64,000 bases of DNA from Beijerinckiaceae bacterium (GTDB lineage Bacteria; Pseudomonadota; Alphaproteobacteria; Rhizobiales; Beijerinckiaceae). How positions within the stretch are numbered: position 1 is the first letter of the stretch; the number at the start of each line of letters is the position of its first letter. Location of the stretch: assembly GCA_021324915.1 (NCBI GenBank), contig JAJPIC010000027.1, positions 62,001-126,000 on the forward strand, written 5' to 3'. Shown in pieces: positions 47,645 through 55,195 of the stretch. Both the position numbers and the translations under genes were made by a program. The notes below the pieces were generated by a model. That model did not search any database, was not told where the DNA came from, and saw only the letters and a program-made list of their open reading frames with translations.

Positions 47645-48439
47645 ATGAAAAAAGCCCTGCTTGCCATCGGCTTCTGTCTGTTTTGCTCAACGGCGGCATT
47701 CGCTCAGGCCGATCCGACCGAGAGTTCGCCTTGCAATCTGTCACCCAGCATCGTCTATAAGTTCAAAGCCGATCTCAACATCATCACCGGCGTGACGTCT
47801 TCGAGCATGACGCCGGCCGATCACAACGGCGGCCTGTTCTTCCCCAATCGCATGTGGGGCGCGCTCGTCGATAGGCAGGGCAATATTTGCGCGGTATTCA
47901 ACACCGGCAATGATCCCTGGCCCGGCAGTCGCGACATTGCCGTTGCCAAGGCGGGCACCGCGAATGACTTCAGCAATAGTGCGCTCGCTTTGTCGACCGC
48001 CAATCTTTATGGGCCGACACAGCCCGGCGGCTCGCTTTACGGGCTCAATAATTCCAACCCATACAATCCGTTTTATAATGCGCAAGGCTCCCTCGGCGGC
48101 TCGCGCGATTATGCAAGTGCTTCCGCCTCGGAAGTTTCGGTGAAAGTGCCGGGCGGCATCATCACCTTCGGCGGCGGCGTCGCGCTCTATCAAGGCGGTC
48201 AGGTCATCGGCGGCTTCGGAGTGAGCGGCGATACGTCTTGCGCCGATCATGCCATCGCCTATCGCACGCGCGCGCTCGCCGGCTACGCACCGCCCTCCGG
48301 CTTCGGCGTCAATAATGGAACCGACAATATCGCCTATTATGCCGGTCCCGGCCCGGGAGGTCAGCTCACGAGCCCCAATCAAGTCGTGCCTTCCGAGTTC
48401 GCCCAGCCGCATTGCACGGCCCATGACGTAACGCCTTGA
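47645..48439 (+). CDS. Secreted GlcG/HbpS (DUF336) family protein
   Basis: 264 aa from ATG 47645 (TTGGAGGG upstream). Signal peptide ending AFA (about 20). The C-terminal part GGVALYQGGQVIGGFGVSGD is the GlcG/HbpS hallmark, followed by SCADHAIAY. Family members bind heme or cobalamin-like ligands or act as redox stress sensors in the periplasm. It is longer than usual because of a Gly/Asn-rich insert (about 115-160). A terminator follows. Confidence 0.82.
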   Translation: MKKALLAIGFCLFCSTAAFAQADPTESSPCNLSPSIVYKFKADLNIITGVTSSSMTPADHNGGLFFPNRMWGALVDRQGNICAVFNTGNDPWPGSRDIAVAKAGTANDFSNSALALSTANLYGPTQPGGSLYGLNNSNPYNPFYNAQGSLGGSRDYASASASEVSVKVPGGIITFGGGVALYQGGQVIGGFGVSGDTSCADHAIAYRTRALAGYAPPSGFGVNNGTDNIAYYAGPGPGGQLTSPNQVVPSEFAQPHCTAHDVTP

Positions 48440-48448
48440 GTATTTGCC

Positions 48449-48480
48449 GAAGCGCGTCCCCTGCGGACGCGCTTCTCTCT
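48449..48480 (+). terminator. Rho-independent terminator
   Basis: GAAGCGCGTCC (48449-48459) and GGACGCGCTTC (48465-48475) form a perfect 11-bp stem with a CCTGC loop, followed by TCTCTC, 10 nt after the GlcG-like stop. Confidence 0.75.
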
Positions 48481-48649
48481 CGCGAACCGGGCCGCAGCGC
48501 CGGGCAAGACCGTTTCGCCTTGGCAATTCTTTCGAATAATTCCTATGGATTGGCGCCTCGCATGTGAAATCGAGGCACCGCCGAATATTGGCCCGCGCAT
48601 CTTCGCATGGCAGGATCGGGCCGACAAAAAACGCGCCCGCGGGAGCGCG

Positions 48650-48684
48650 AAAACACGGGTTTCGCCCCTCAAAAACCCTGTTTT
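48650..48684. terminator. A/T-tailed hairpin upstream of the permease cluster
   Basis: AAAACACGGGTTT (48650-48662) pairs with AAACCCTGTTTT (48673-48684) with one bulge; T follows on one side and A on the other, so it could stop transcription from either side. It insulates the permease cluster promoter at 48742. Confidence 0.45.
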
Positions 48685-48741
48685 TGCGTCGCAAAACGAG
48701 CGAAAACGGCCCCGAAAACCGGAGAAATCGCCGTAAACGTC

Positions 48742-48769
48742 TTGACAAGAGCCGCGGAGGGTGTAGCCT
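48742..48769 (+). promoter_or_regulatory. Sigma-70-like promoter of the permease cluster
   Basis: TTGACA (48742-48747), 16 nt, TAGCCT (48764-48769). It leaves a leader of about 255 nt before the first large gene at 49033. The leader holds a small hairpin (GCGACC-CT-GGTCGC, about 48851-48864). The rest of the 593-nt gap has the two hairpins described and no convincing gene. Confidence 0.55.
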
Positions 48770-48825
48770 TTCTTGTTAAGAAATAAATATTACGTATAAG
48801 AACTGTCCTGGAGGAGACGCGACAA

Positions 48826-48867
48826 GTGGAAGCGCAACATCCGCCGCGACGCGACCCTGGTCGCTGA
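48826..48867 (+). CDS. Possible 13-residue leader peptide
   Basis: A GTG-started 13-codon frame with a near-perfect GGAGGAG site 9 nt upstream, inside the leader of the permease cluster. Its end overlaps the GCGACC/GGTCGC hairpin, as expected for translation-dependent control, but nothing else supports expression. Confidence 0.2.
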   Translation: MEAQHPPRRDPGR

Positions 48868-49032
48868 ATCCTATCCCACGAAAACTCAAAGAGAATATGG
48901 CTGTCGCGTCCGCGCCAGTCGGGGAAGATTTGCGTCAGGGAAACTTTCTTTCTGGAGAGGAACCGCAGCTTTTCAAACCGGGAATCCTGTCGCCCTCGTG
49001 GGAACGGCGCCTGGATAGAAGCGAGGAGGAAA

Positions 49033-49362
49033 ATGATGGAGCAAGTGGCTGTGCCGTCCAAGCAGGCGACGGCGTCCGAGGAGATTTCGAGCGCTCTGCA
49101 ACAGCGGATCGACGCCATGTATGCGCGTGATCGCGCGATCGCCATTGGCTTCGTGGTTGCGCTTTGGGCAACGATATTTTTCGTTCTCCTCGAAGTTCAT
49201 TCCTACATCGCAAATCCGGCTGTCGAAACCGTCTGCTGGATCGCCGCTTTCATGCTGGTGTTGTTCAACACCACGTCGATCACCGCGATGGTTCGCCACT
49301 ATCTGCACGACAAAAACCACATCTATTCGGTCGACATCAAACACTTGGATGCGGGCCGCTGA
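49033..49362 (+). CDS. Small two-helix membrane protein of the permease cluster
   Basis: 109 aa. GAGGAGGAAA directly precedes the tandem ATGs. A polar N-terminus with possible coiled coil (about 10-33), then two membrane helices (about 36-56 and 66-86) and a short polar tail (HYLHDKNHIYSVDIKHL). No family recognised. First of four closely spaced genes ending in an APC permease, so a permease accessory subunit is the simplest guess. Confidence 0.65.
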   Translation: MMEQVAVPSKQATASEEISSALQQRIDAMYARDRAIAIGFVVALWATIFFVLLEVHSYIANPAVETVCWIAAFMLVLFNTTSITAMVRHYLHDKNHIYSVDIKHLDAGR

Positions 49363-49384
49363 GCAAGCCCGGGGAGGAAACGCC

Positions 49385-49816
49385 ATGGTTCAACGATACG
49401 TGCCGCCCAAGCAGAGCGTTGCTATGCAGCTCTTCGATGTCGCCTTCCTGCTCGCGCTCGTCTTCGGCGCATTGTTCCTTCCGATCTGGCTCAAGATCGC
49501 GGTTCCGTCGCGCGTCGAAAAGCTGCCGCCCGGCGTCTCCTATCAGACCGCGGCGAACGGCACCAAGACGTGGACGGGACTGAGCTGGGAGAAGCTCGGG
49601 CAGAACCCCGTCATGCAGGCCCAGTGGAAGAAGCTGGGTTACACGAAGGAACAGGCAGCCGACATTATCACGCAGCCTTTCCAATATGACGTCGATGTCA
49701 TCGGCATCGGCTCAACCGCTATCGTCGTCATCGGCTATTTCGCCTTCATGCTGTTCATGTCGGAAAAAGAATACAAGCAGGTGGTCGCCGAAAAGTTCGG
49801 CGAGCGCCGAATCTGA
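49385..49816 (+). CDS. Two-helix membrane protein with external loop
   Basis: 143 aa from ATG 49385 (GGGGAGGAAA site). Membrane helices near 17-36 and 107-125 enclose an approximately 70-residue loop with Trp-rich TWTGLSWEKLGQNP and a short EYKQVVAEKFGERR tail. The loop is probably periplasmic. No known domain; 22 nt after the previous gene and part of the same unit. Confidence 0.65.
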   Translation: MVQRYVPPKQSVAMQLFDVAFLLALVFGALFLPIWLKIAVPSRVEKLPPGVSYQTAANGTKTWTGLSWEKLGQNPVMQAQWKKLGYTKEQAADIITQPFQYDVDVIGIGSTAIVVIGYFAFMLFMSEKEYKQVVAEKFGERRI

Positions 49817-49864
49817 TCCAGGCGAAACAGAATTCGCGAACTGAATTCGATTGCGAGGTTTACG

Positions 49865-50038
49865 ATGTGGGATGCGATCATATGGGCCGCATGGATCATT
49901 TCGGCGGTCCTCTTTCTGTGGATGTTCGTAGATTTCCTGGGCGTCAACAAAAAATACGACGAGGGCGTTCTGCTCAGCTCTCGCGAAGGCGTCGACGACC
50001 TGTTCGGCACCGGAAACAATGGCTCACGGGGGAAGTAA
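49865..50038 (+). CDS. Very small membrane protein of the permease cluster
   Basis: 57 aa: MWDAIIWAAWIISAVLFLW and following residues form one helix (about 3-25), then a polar tail ending GSRGK. The stop lies 4 nt before the preferred permease start. Short but with normal codon use, good position and a GAGG site upstream, so I regard it as real. Confidence 0.6.
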   Translation: MWDAIIWAAWIISAVLFLWMFVDFLGVNKKYDEGVLLSSREGVDDLFGTGNNGSRGK

Positions 50039-50042
50039 TCCG

Positions 50043-51437
50043 ATGACCTATCAAGTCGCACAAGAGCAGCCCAAACAGCTTCAATTGCTCAAAGTCCTGG
50101 GGCCGGTCCACATCTGGGCGCTGGGCGTCGGGATCGTCCTCGTCGGCGAGTTCATGGGCTGGAACTACGCGGTCGGCAAAGGGGGAGCGCTCGGCGCCCT
50201 GATCGCCTGCTGGGTCATCGGGCTGCTCTATACCTGCGTGGCCATGATCGATTCAGAGATCACGTCGACTGTGGCGGCGGCCGGCGGGCAATATACGCAA
50301 GCCAAACACATGATCGGCCCGCTGATGGCTTTCAACGTCGGCCTCTATCTCGTTCTCGCCTATACGATGCTCGAAGCGGGCGACGTCCAAGTTGCCGGGC
50401 AGCTTCTGCAGATCGGCGCCGGAAACTTCGGCTACAATATTCCTTGGCAGCCGTTCACGGTCATGACGCTGATGATTCTGGCTTTCATCAATTATCGCGG
50501 CGTCTTCGTCACGTTGAGCGTCAACTTCGTGATCACGGCGGCGGCGTTCTGCTCCATTATCCTGCTCGTGATCGGAACCGAGCCGTGGAATCCGGGCGCC
50601 GTGCTCCTGCACAAGGACCTCTTGACCCAGCTTCCCTACGGCTGGATCGGCGTGCTCGCCTCGCTCCACTTCGGAATCTGGTATTATCTCGGCATCGAAG
50701 GCACATGCCAGGCGGCAGAGGAAGTGCGCTCTCCCGGACGCGCGCTTCCCATGGGAACGATGCTCGGCATCATCACGCTTTTGATCGCAGCCGCACTCAC
50801 CTGGTACGTCTGCTGCGGCCTCTTGCCGTGGGAATATCTCGGTTGGGACAACGAGCTTGCGCCGCTTTATGACGCTGCGCACGTGACCGGTAATGCGTTT
50901 TTGACGGTGGCTCTCTTCGTCGGAACTCTGTTCTCGGCGATCGCCTCGGCAAACGGTTGCATCAACGATGCCTCGCGGGCCTGGTTCTCCATGGGACGCG
51001 ACCGCTATCTGCCGACTTGGTTCGGCGCGGTGCATCCGCGTTATCGCACGCCGTTCCGCTCGATCCTGTTTCTCATTCCGATCGCGGCGATCTTCGCGCT
51101 CTTCATCCCGCTCGCCCAGGTGATCACCTTCTCGATCCTCTCTGGGCTGCTCAACTACACCTTCATGCCGATCAACATGTGGAAATTCCGGCGCATGTGG
51201 CCGCTTGGCTCGATCCAAAGAGGCTTCGAGCATCCGTTCCACCCGCTGCCGGCGATAACGCTCTTCGTTCTTTGTACGGTGACGTTCTTTGCGGTCTATC
51301 TCGGCTACGGCCGCCAGCTCTTGGCGATGATGGCCTTCTATATCATCGCCTCCTGCTGGTTCGCGTTCTATCGCTACCGCTTTGTGAAGCGCGGCGATCA
51401 GTTCACGATGCCCTGGCCGCGGCCGCAAGGATACTGA
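50043..51437 (+). CDS. APC superfamily permease (ethanolamine/amino-acid type)
   Basis: 464 aa from ATG 50043, with GGGGGAAG upstream (ATG 50019 would overlap the previous gene). Twelve membrane helices. The first-helix motif LGVGIVLVGEFMGWNYA with the broken Gly stretch, and GIEGTCQAAEEVRSPGRALP (helix 6 to loop) fit the EAT (ethanolamine transporter) branch. It imports an amine or amino acid with a proton; the exact substrate is unknown. Last of four tightly spaced genes; a terminator follows. Confidence 0.85.
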   Translation: MTYQVAQEQPKQLQLLKVLGPVHIWALGVGIVLVGEFMGWNYAVGKGGALGALIACWVIGLLYTCVAMIDSEITSTVAAAGGQYTQAKHMIGPLMAFNVGLYLVLAYTMLEAGDVQVAGQLLQIGAGNFGYNIPWQPFTVMTLMILAFINYRGVFVTLSVNFVITAAAFCSIILLVIGTEPWNPGAVLLHKDLLTQLPYGWIGVLASLHFGIWYYLGIEGTCQAAEEVRSPGRALPMGTMLGIITLLIAAALTWYVCCGLLPWEYLGWDNELAPLYDAAHVTGNAFLTVALFVGTLFSAIASANGCINDASRAWFSMGRDRYLPTWFGAVHPRYRTPFRSILFLIPIAAIFALFIPLAQVITFSILSGLLNYTFMPINMWKFRRMWPLGSIQRGFEHPFHPLPAITLFVLCTVTFFAVYLGYGRQLLAMMAFYIIASCWFAFYRYRFVKRGDQFTMPWPRPQGY

Positions 51438-51473
51438 CAAAAAGTGGAAGCATCGCGAACCCTCCCTGAACTT

Positions 51474-51514
51474 GCGCCGGCATCGGTACTCGTGCTGCGA
51501 TGCCGGCGCACTTT
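51474..51514 (+). terminator. Terminator after the permease gene
   Basis: GCGCCGGCATCG (51474-51485) and CGATGCCGGCGC (51498-51509) form a perfect 12-bp stem with a 12-nt loop, then ACTTTTCTTC. An ATG at 51500 lies inside the right arm and is therefore an unlikely start for the next gene. Confidence 0.8.
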
Positions 51515-51532
51515 TCTTCAAGAAGGTTGAAG

Positions 51533-52222
51533 GTGCACTGGGCTCCGTTAGCAATCCTCTTCGTTGCGGTCCTCTGGCTGACTTGGTCCTATCGGCGTGA
51601 ACGCGAACGCCGGCGCATGATGAGGGGCGCCTTTTTCGCCGAATGCTGTCCGCTGTTCGAGAAATGGGTGATCACGCAGGACCATTTGCATTACCCGGTC
51701 CTCGCGGGAAGATACCAAGGGCTCGACATCGAGATCGAGCCGATCATCGATGATCTCACGGTTCGCAAACTGCCCTCGCTCTGGATCAAAGTCAGCCTGA
51801 AGGCGCCCGTGCGCTATTCCGGCATTTTCGATCTTCTGATCAGGCCGCGCGGCATGGAACTCTATTCGCCAGCCTTCGATCTGCCTTTCGAGATCGCGAG
51901 GCCACAAGACTGGCCGGCTGACGCCATCATTCGCAGCGACGATAGCGCCAATATGCCGCCTTTGGCGGTCTTTGCCGAACATCTCCATCTTTTCGACGAT
52001 CCCAAAATGAAAGAACTGCTGGTCACGCCAAAGGGCGTGAGGCTCGTCTATCAGGCCGCGCAAGCAAGCCGCGGCACCTATGCAGTCCTGCGGCAAAGCG
52101 AATTCGCCGAGACGCGACTTGCGCCGGGGCTTGCGGCTCGGCTCTTACAAGCGGCCGCGGACATTTATCGCTCGGTCGGTCCGCAGAAACGGCCGGCGGT
52201 CCGGCACATGGAGTTGACATGA
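51533..52222 (+). CDS. Membrane-anchored protein of unknown function
   Basis: 229 aa from GTG 51533, preferred over ATG 51500 because that ATG lies in the terminator stem; GAAGG precedes. One N-terminal helix (about 4-20), a basic RRERERRRMMRG stretch, then a soluble alpha/beta domain rich in Leu, Ile and Glu with no motif I recognise. Stop and next ATG overlap (ATGA). Confidence 0.65.
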   Translation: MHWAPLAILFVAVLWLTWSYRRERERRRMMRGAFFAECCPLFEKWVITQDHLHYPVLAGRYQGLDIEIEPIIDDLTVRKLPSLWIKVSLKAPVRYSGIFDLLIRPRGMELYSPAFDLPFEIARPQDWPADAIIRSDDSANMPPLAVFAEHLHLFDDPKMKELLVTPKGVRLVYQAAQASRGTYAVLRQSEFAETRLAPGLAARLLQAAADIYRSVGPQKRPAVRHMELT

Positions 52223-52503
52223 GCCAATTGCAGCGGCCGATACATCCTTATTGGATTTTGCTTGCTTCCATTCTGCTGCCGGGCTCCGGCTATGTTCTGC
52301 TGGGCTTGGCACAGCGCGGCCTCATCATGCAGCTTTTCATGGTGGCACTGGGTTGGATCACCTGGCACCTGACGACCCCGCAACAAAGCCTCATCGGAAG
52401 GCTGGCCGGCGGGCTCTTCATCTATTCCGTGTCGATCATGGACACCTACAAACTCGCGCGGCTGCGCTGGGTCGCCCATCAGCAGAAATTGAGCGCGGGA
52501 TAG
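52219..52503 (+). CDS. Small polytopic membrane protein
   Basis: 94 aa with three probable helices (about 11-30, 34-52, 60-78) and LLPGSGYVLLGLAQRG, a TM2-domain-like Pro-Gly-x-Gly turn. Coupled to the preceding unknown gene by a 4-nt overlap. Function unknown. Confidence 0.65.
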   Translation: MSQLQRPIHPYWILLASILLPGSGYVLLGLAQRGLIMQLFMVALGWITWHLTTPQQSLIGRLAGGLFIYSVSIMDTYKLARLRWVAHQQKLSAG

Positions 52504-52652
52504 CAGCATTGCGAGATCCGCATGCCAGGCATCTTCTTCCAAGCCGCCGCATGCAGCATTCGCCGGTCCGCAAAACTAACATTTCAAAGACTTTCCCACA
52601 TTTAGTGTGAATTTGCCGCACAGGTGCGAACAGGCAGACCGTCGCGGCGCTA

Positions 52653-52752
52653 AATCACGATGCCTTGGAGCGAATCGAATCAAAGGCATGAACGTGATCG
52701 ATTCTAAAGCTCTAGAGCGGGACTTGCGAAAAACCGGTGTCCACTTTTTCTC
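52653..52752. repeat. Hyphomicrobiales-type palindromic intergenic repeat
   Basis: ATCACG (52654-52659) with CGTGAT (52693-52698), and inside them TGCCTT (52661-52666) with AAGGCA (52683-52688), form a two-part stem. A tail with TCTAGAGCGGGACTTGCG and ACCGGTGTCCACTTTTTC follows. The pattern resembles widely dispersed repeats of the order. The 293-nt gap (52504-52796) shows nothing else. Confidence 0.6.
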
Positions 52753-52796
52753 TTACCGCCTAAAATCGGCGAAACATTGGACGCGAGGTCGAGCGG

Positions 52797-53651
52797 TTGA
52801 AACCGGCAATCCTGATGACCGATCCGGCGCATTATGACGTGCGCTATGAAATCAATCCTTGGATGCGACCGGCGGAATGGACGCCCGAACATCTGTCTTC
52901 GGCGATCCGCGCCTGGCAAGATCTGAAACGCGCGCTCGAACGCGCCGGCGCCGATGTAAGCGTCATCGAAAGCACTCCCGGCTGGCCTGACATGGTGTTT
53001 GCGGCCAACCTCGCGGTCGTCTTCGATCGGAAATTCGTGCTCGCGCGCTTCCGCCACGAAGAGCGGCGGGGCGAAGAAGCGCATTTCCGTGCTGCCTTGG
53101 GCGCCAGGGCGGACAAGGAGATCATTTCTCTGCCGCCTGGCATGATCCAAGAAGGGGCAGGCGACTTCATCTGGGACGTGACGCGCCGGATTTTCTGGGC
53201 CGGCTACGGCCAGCGCTCCGACAGATCGGCAGCGCTTTGGATCGGCGACGTTCTCGGCGCCGAGACGGTGCCGCTCGAACTCGCCAGCCCGCGCTTCTAC
53301 CATCTCGATACGTGTTTCTGTCCGCTATCCGGGGGCGAAGTCCTCTATTATCCGCCGGCCTTTACCGACGATGCTCTTCGAGCGATCCGGGCCCGCGTCG
53401 CGCCGCAGGCACTGATCGAGGCAGATGCGCAAGCCGCGGCCGCATTCTGCATCAATGCGGTCAATCTCGGCAGGACCATCGTCATGTCCAAGGCGCCTCG
53501 GTCCTGGCGCGCAATTCTCGCAGGCCGGGGCTATAAGATCGAAGAGGTCGATCTTGCTCCTTTCATCCTTTCCGGCGGAGCCGCATTCTGCCTGACGCTG
53601 CGGCTCGACAATGCGCATGTCACCGCTTCGCTCGAAGCCGCGACAGGCTGA
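52797..53651 (+). CDS. DDAH-like amidinohydrolase (dimethylargininase family)
   Basis: 284 aa, TTG start kept because KPAILMTDPAHYDVRYEINPWM matches the usual family N-terminus; ATG 52815 would cut it. Catalytic elements: PDMVFAANL (substrate Asp), FYHLDTCFCPL (His) and a C-terminal LSGGAAFCLTLR (nucleophile Cys). The family hydrolyses dimethylarginine to citrulline and dimethylamine, or acts on related guanidino compounds. Lies after the amine-type permease cluster but is separated by a repeat. Confidence 0.82.
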   Translation: MKPAILMTDPAHYDVRYEINPWMRPAEWTPEHLSSAIRAWQDLKRALERAGADVSVIESTPGWPDMVFAANLAVVFDRKFVLARFRHEERRGEEAHFRAALGARADKEIISLPPGMIQEGAGDFIWDVTRRIFWAGYGQRSDRSAALWIGDVLGAETVPLELASPRFYHLDTCFCPLSGGEVLYYPPAFTDDALRAIRARVAPQALIEADAQAAAAFCINAVNLGRTIVMSKAPRSWRAILAGRGYKIEEVDLAPFILSGGAAFCLTLRLDNAHVTASLEAATG

Positions 53652-53736
53652 GCGCGGTTTGGATGGGGTGGGCTCAAGACCGCGAGGTTATCAAATTCGT
53701 GAAGAGCGAGGAGCCGCCGATCTGGCGTTCCGATCT

Positions 53737-54477
53737 ATGTCCAAGCATCAACGCCGAGACGCAAATCCCGCCGCTCGGCACGGCATCCGGGCGTGCGACG
53801 GCCTATGCCGGCGATTCAATCCGGCGGTGCTCGTTTACCGCGTAGTCATCTTAGTGACATTGCTCGCTTTTTCGGGAGCTTCTACGGCGGGCGCGCAAAG
53901 CAGTGGAACGAAAGATCGGCTAGGCACAGCCATGGAGTTCGACATTCCAGCGCAATCGCTGGAGGACGCGCTTTATGCGTTCGACGCGACGACCGGGATA
54001 GAAGTCATCGTAGACGGGCATGTGACGCTCGGCCGCAAATCGACCGCGGTCAAAGGTCTTCTCACGCCGGCAGAGGCTCTGCGGATCTTGCTGACCGGCA
54101 CTGGCCTCGACGCGAGGCGCGTCGGCGCCGACGCCATCACGCTTTCGATCGATGCCCCGGCCGCCGCTCCGGAGAACAGCGCGCTCTATCGAGACTATTC
54201 GGCTTTCATCCAACAGGCAGTCCTTCGCGCGCTTTGCGAAGAGCCAGACATGCGCCCGGGGGCGTACCGTATCGCGCTCCAATTGCGCCTCGATTCTTCC
54301 GGGATCGTTTCGAGTATCGATTTGCTCGGGTCCACAGGCGATCCGCAGCGGGACCTGCGGGTGAGTGAAGTTCTCAGGGGACTTTCGATCGGTGCGCTTC
54401 CGCCTCCAGATCTTCCGCAACCGATCGTCATGGTGATTTTGCCCCGTTCCTCGCAGGACAGCGGCGACTGCCGATAG
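53737..54477 (+). CDS. STN-domain surface signalling protein with TonB-C-like end
   Basis: 246 aa from ATG 53737 (start uncertain). Signal or membrane helix at about 31-54. An STN domain follows (about 67-118, FDIPAQSLEDALYAFDATTGI and GLLTPAEALRILLTGTGL), then a region resembling the TonB C-terminal fold (about 165-240). No outer-membrane barrel. It sits directly before a FecI-type sigma and FecR gene, so it may act as the signal-input protein, as VreA does in the Pseudomonas PUMA3 system. Confidence 0.75.
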   Translation: MSKHQRRDANPAARHGIRACDGLCRRFNPAVLVYRVVILVTLLAFSGASTAGAQSSGTKDRLGTAMEFDIPAQSLEDALYAFDATTGIEVIVDGHVTLGRKSTAVKGLLTPAEALRILLTGTGLDARRVGADAITLSIDAPAAAPENSALYRDYSAFIQQAVLRALCEEPDMRPGAYRIALQLRLDSSGIVSSIDLLGSTGDPQRDLRVSEVLRGLSIGALPPPDLPQPIVMVILPRSSQDSGDCR

Positions 54478-54634
54478 GCGATCTCCCCGCCGCGGCTGAC
54501 AAAAAAGAATGATATTGCTTTCATATAATTTTCGGAGTCCGGCGATGCCGGACCATCCGGCAGCTCTTGTTCCGCGCGAACGAGGGCGAGGGGTGAGAGC
54601 GTGTTTTGAAGTGTGAGAAGGCCGGCGGCTGTTC
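54478..54634. promoter_or_regulatory. AT-rich region with TATAAT and hairpin before the sigma factor
   Basis: A TATAAT box (54524-54529) lies in an AT-rich patch, with a CTGACA 22 nt further up, too far for a normal -35. A perfect 7-bp hairpin GTCCGGC-gat-GCCGGAC is at 54537-54553. A separate promoter for the sigma-FecR pair is possible. Confidence 0.3.
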
Positions 54635-55186
54635 ATGGCTGAGGACGATCAGGCGTTGTTGCTGCGGCTGTTCACGAGCAATTACACCACACTGAAGGGG
54701 CGCTTGGCGCGTCGGCTCGGCTCGGTCGAAGCGGCAGAGGAGGCTTTGCAGGAAACCTACATGCGGGTCGAGCGCATCGAACGGGTCGGCGCGATCGTAC
54801 GGCCGTTGCCCTATCTCTTTCGCATCGCGGTCAATACGGCCTCCGACCTGCGCCGCTCGGAAAAGCGCCGGTTGCAGCGCTCCGAAATCGAACTGCTCCT
54901 GCAGCTCGAAAAGGACGAAATCGACCCCGAACGCGTCGCTGCGGCGCGCTCATCGCTTCGTAAGCTGGCTCGCGTGCTTCGAGACTTGCCGTCGCGCCAG
55001 CGGACGATCCTTGTCGCCACCCGCCTGGAGGGGCTGACCCATGCGGCGATTGCAGCAAGGCTCGGAATCTCCACGCGCCTTGTGGAGCGCGAGCTCAAAC
55101 GGGCACTCGACCACTGCCGCCATTATTTTGAATTGAACGACCCGAAACCGTTCGGTTCGACCGGCTCAGCGGCGTCTAAAGAATAG
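54635..55186 (+). CDS. ECF sigma factor, FecI-like
   Basis: 183 aa. Region 2 (about 8-75, LLRLFTSNYTTLKGRLARRLG and EEALQETYMRVERI) and region 4 (about 115-170, LPSRQRTILVATRLEGLTHAAIA) are complete. This iron-starvation/cell-surface-signalling class is controlled by a FecR anti-sigma factor, here the next gene after 9 nt. The target is probably the adhesin gene downstream. Confidence 0.88.
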   Translation: MAEDDQALLLRLFTSNYTTLKGRLARRLGSVEAAEEALQETYMRVERIERVGAIVRPLPYLFRIAVNTASDLRRSEKRRLQRSEIELLLQLEKDEIDPERVAAARSSLRKLARVLRDLPSRQRTILVATRLEGLTHAAIAARLGISTRLVERELKRALDHCRHYFELNDPKPFGSTGSAASKE

Positions 55187-55195
55187 GAAGCAGCT

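Noticed and set aside
48897-49130. 77-codon frame before the permease cluster
   Set aside because: No ribosome site and it overlaps the well-supported gene at 49033 in another frame.
50253-51554. 433-codon minus-strand frame over the APC permease
   Set aside because: Charged shadow of a hydrophobic membrane protein; no domain.
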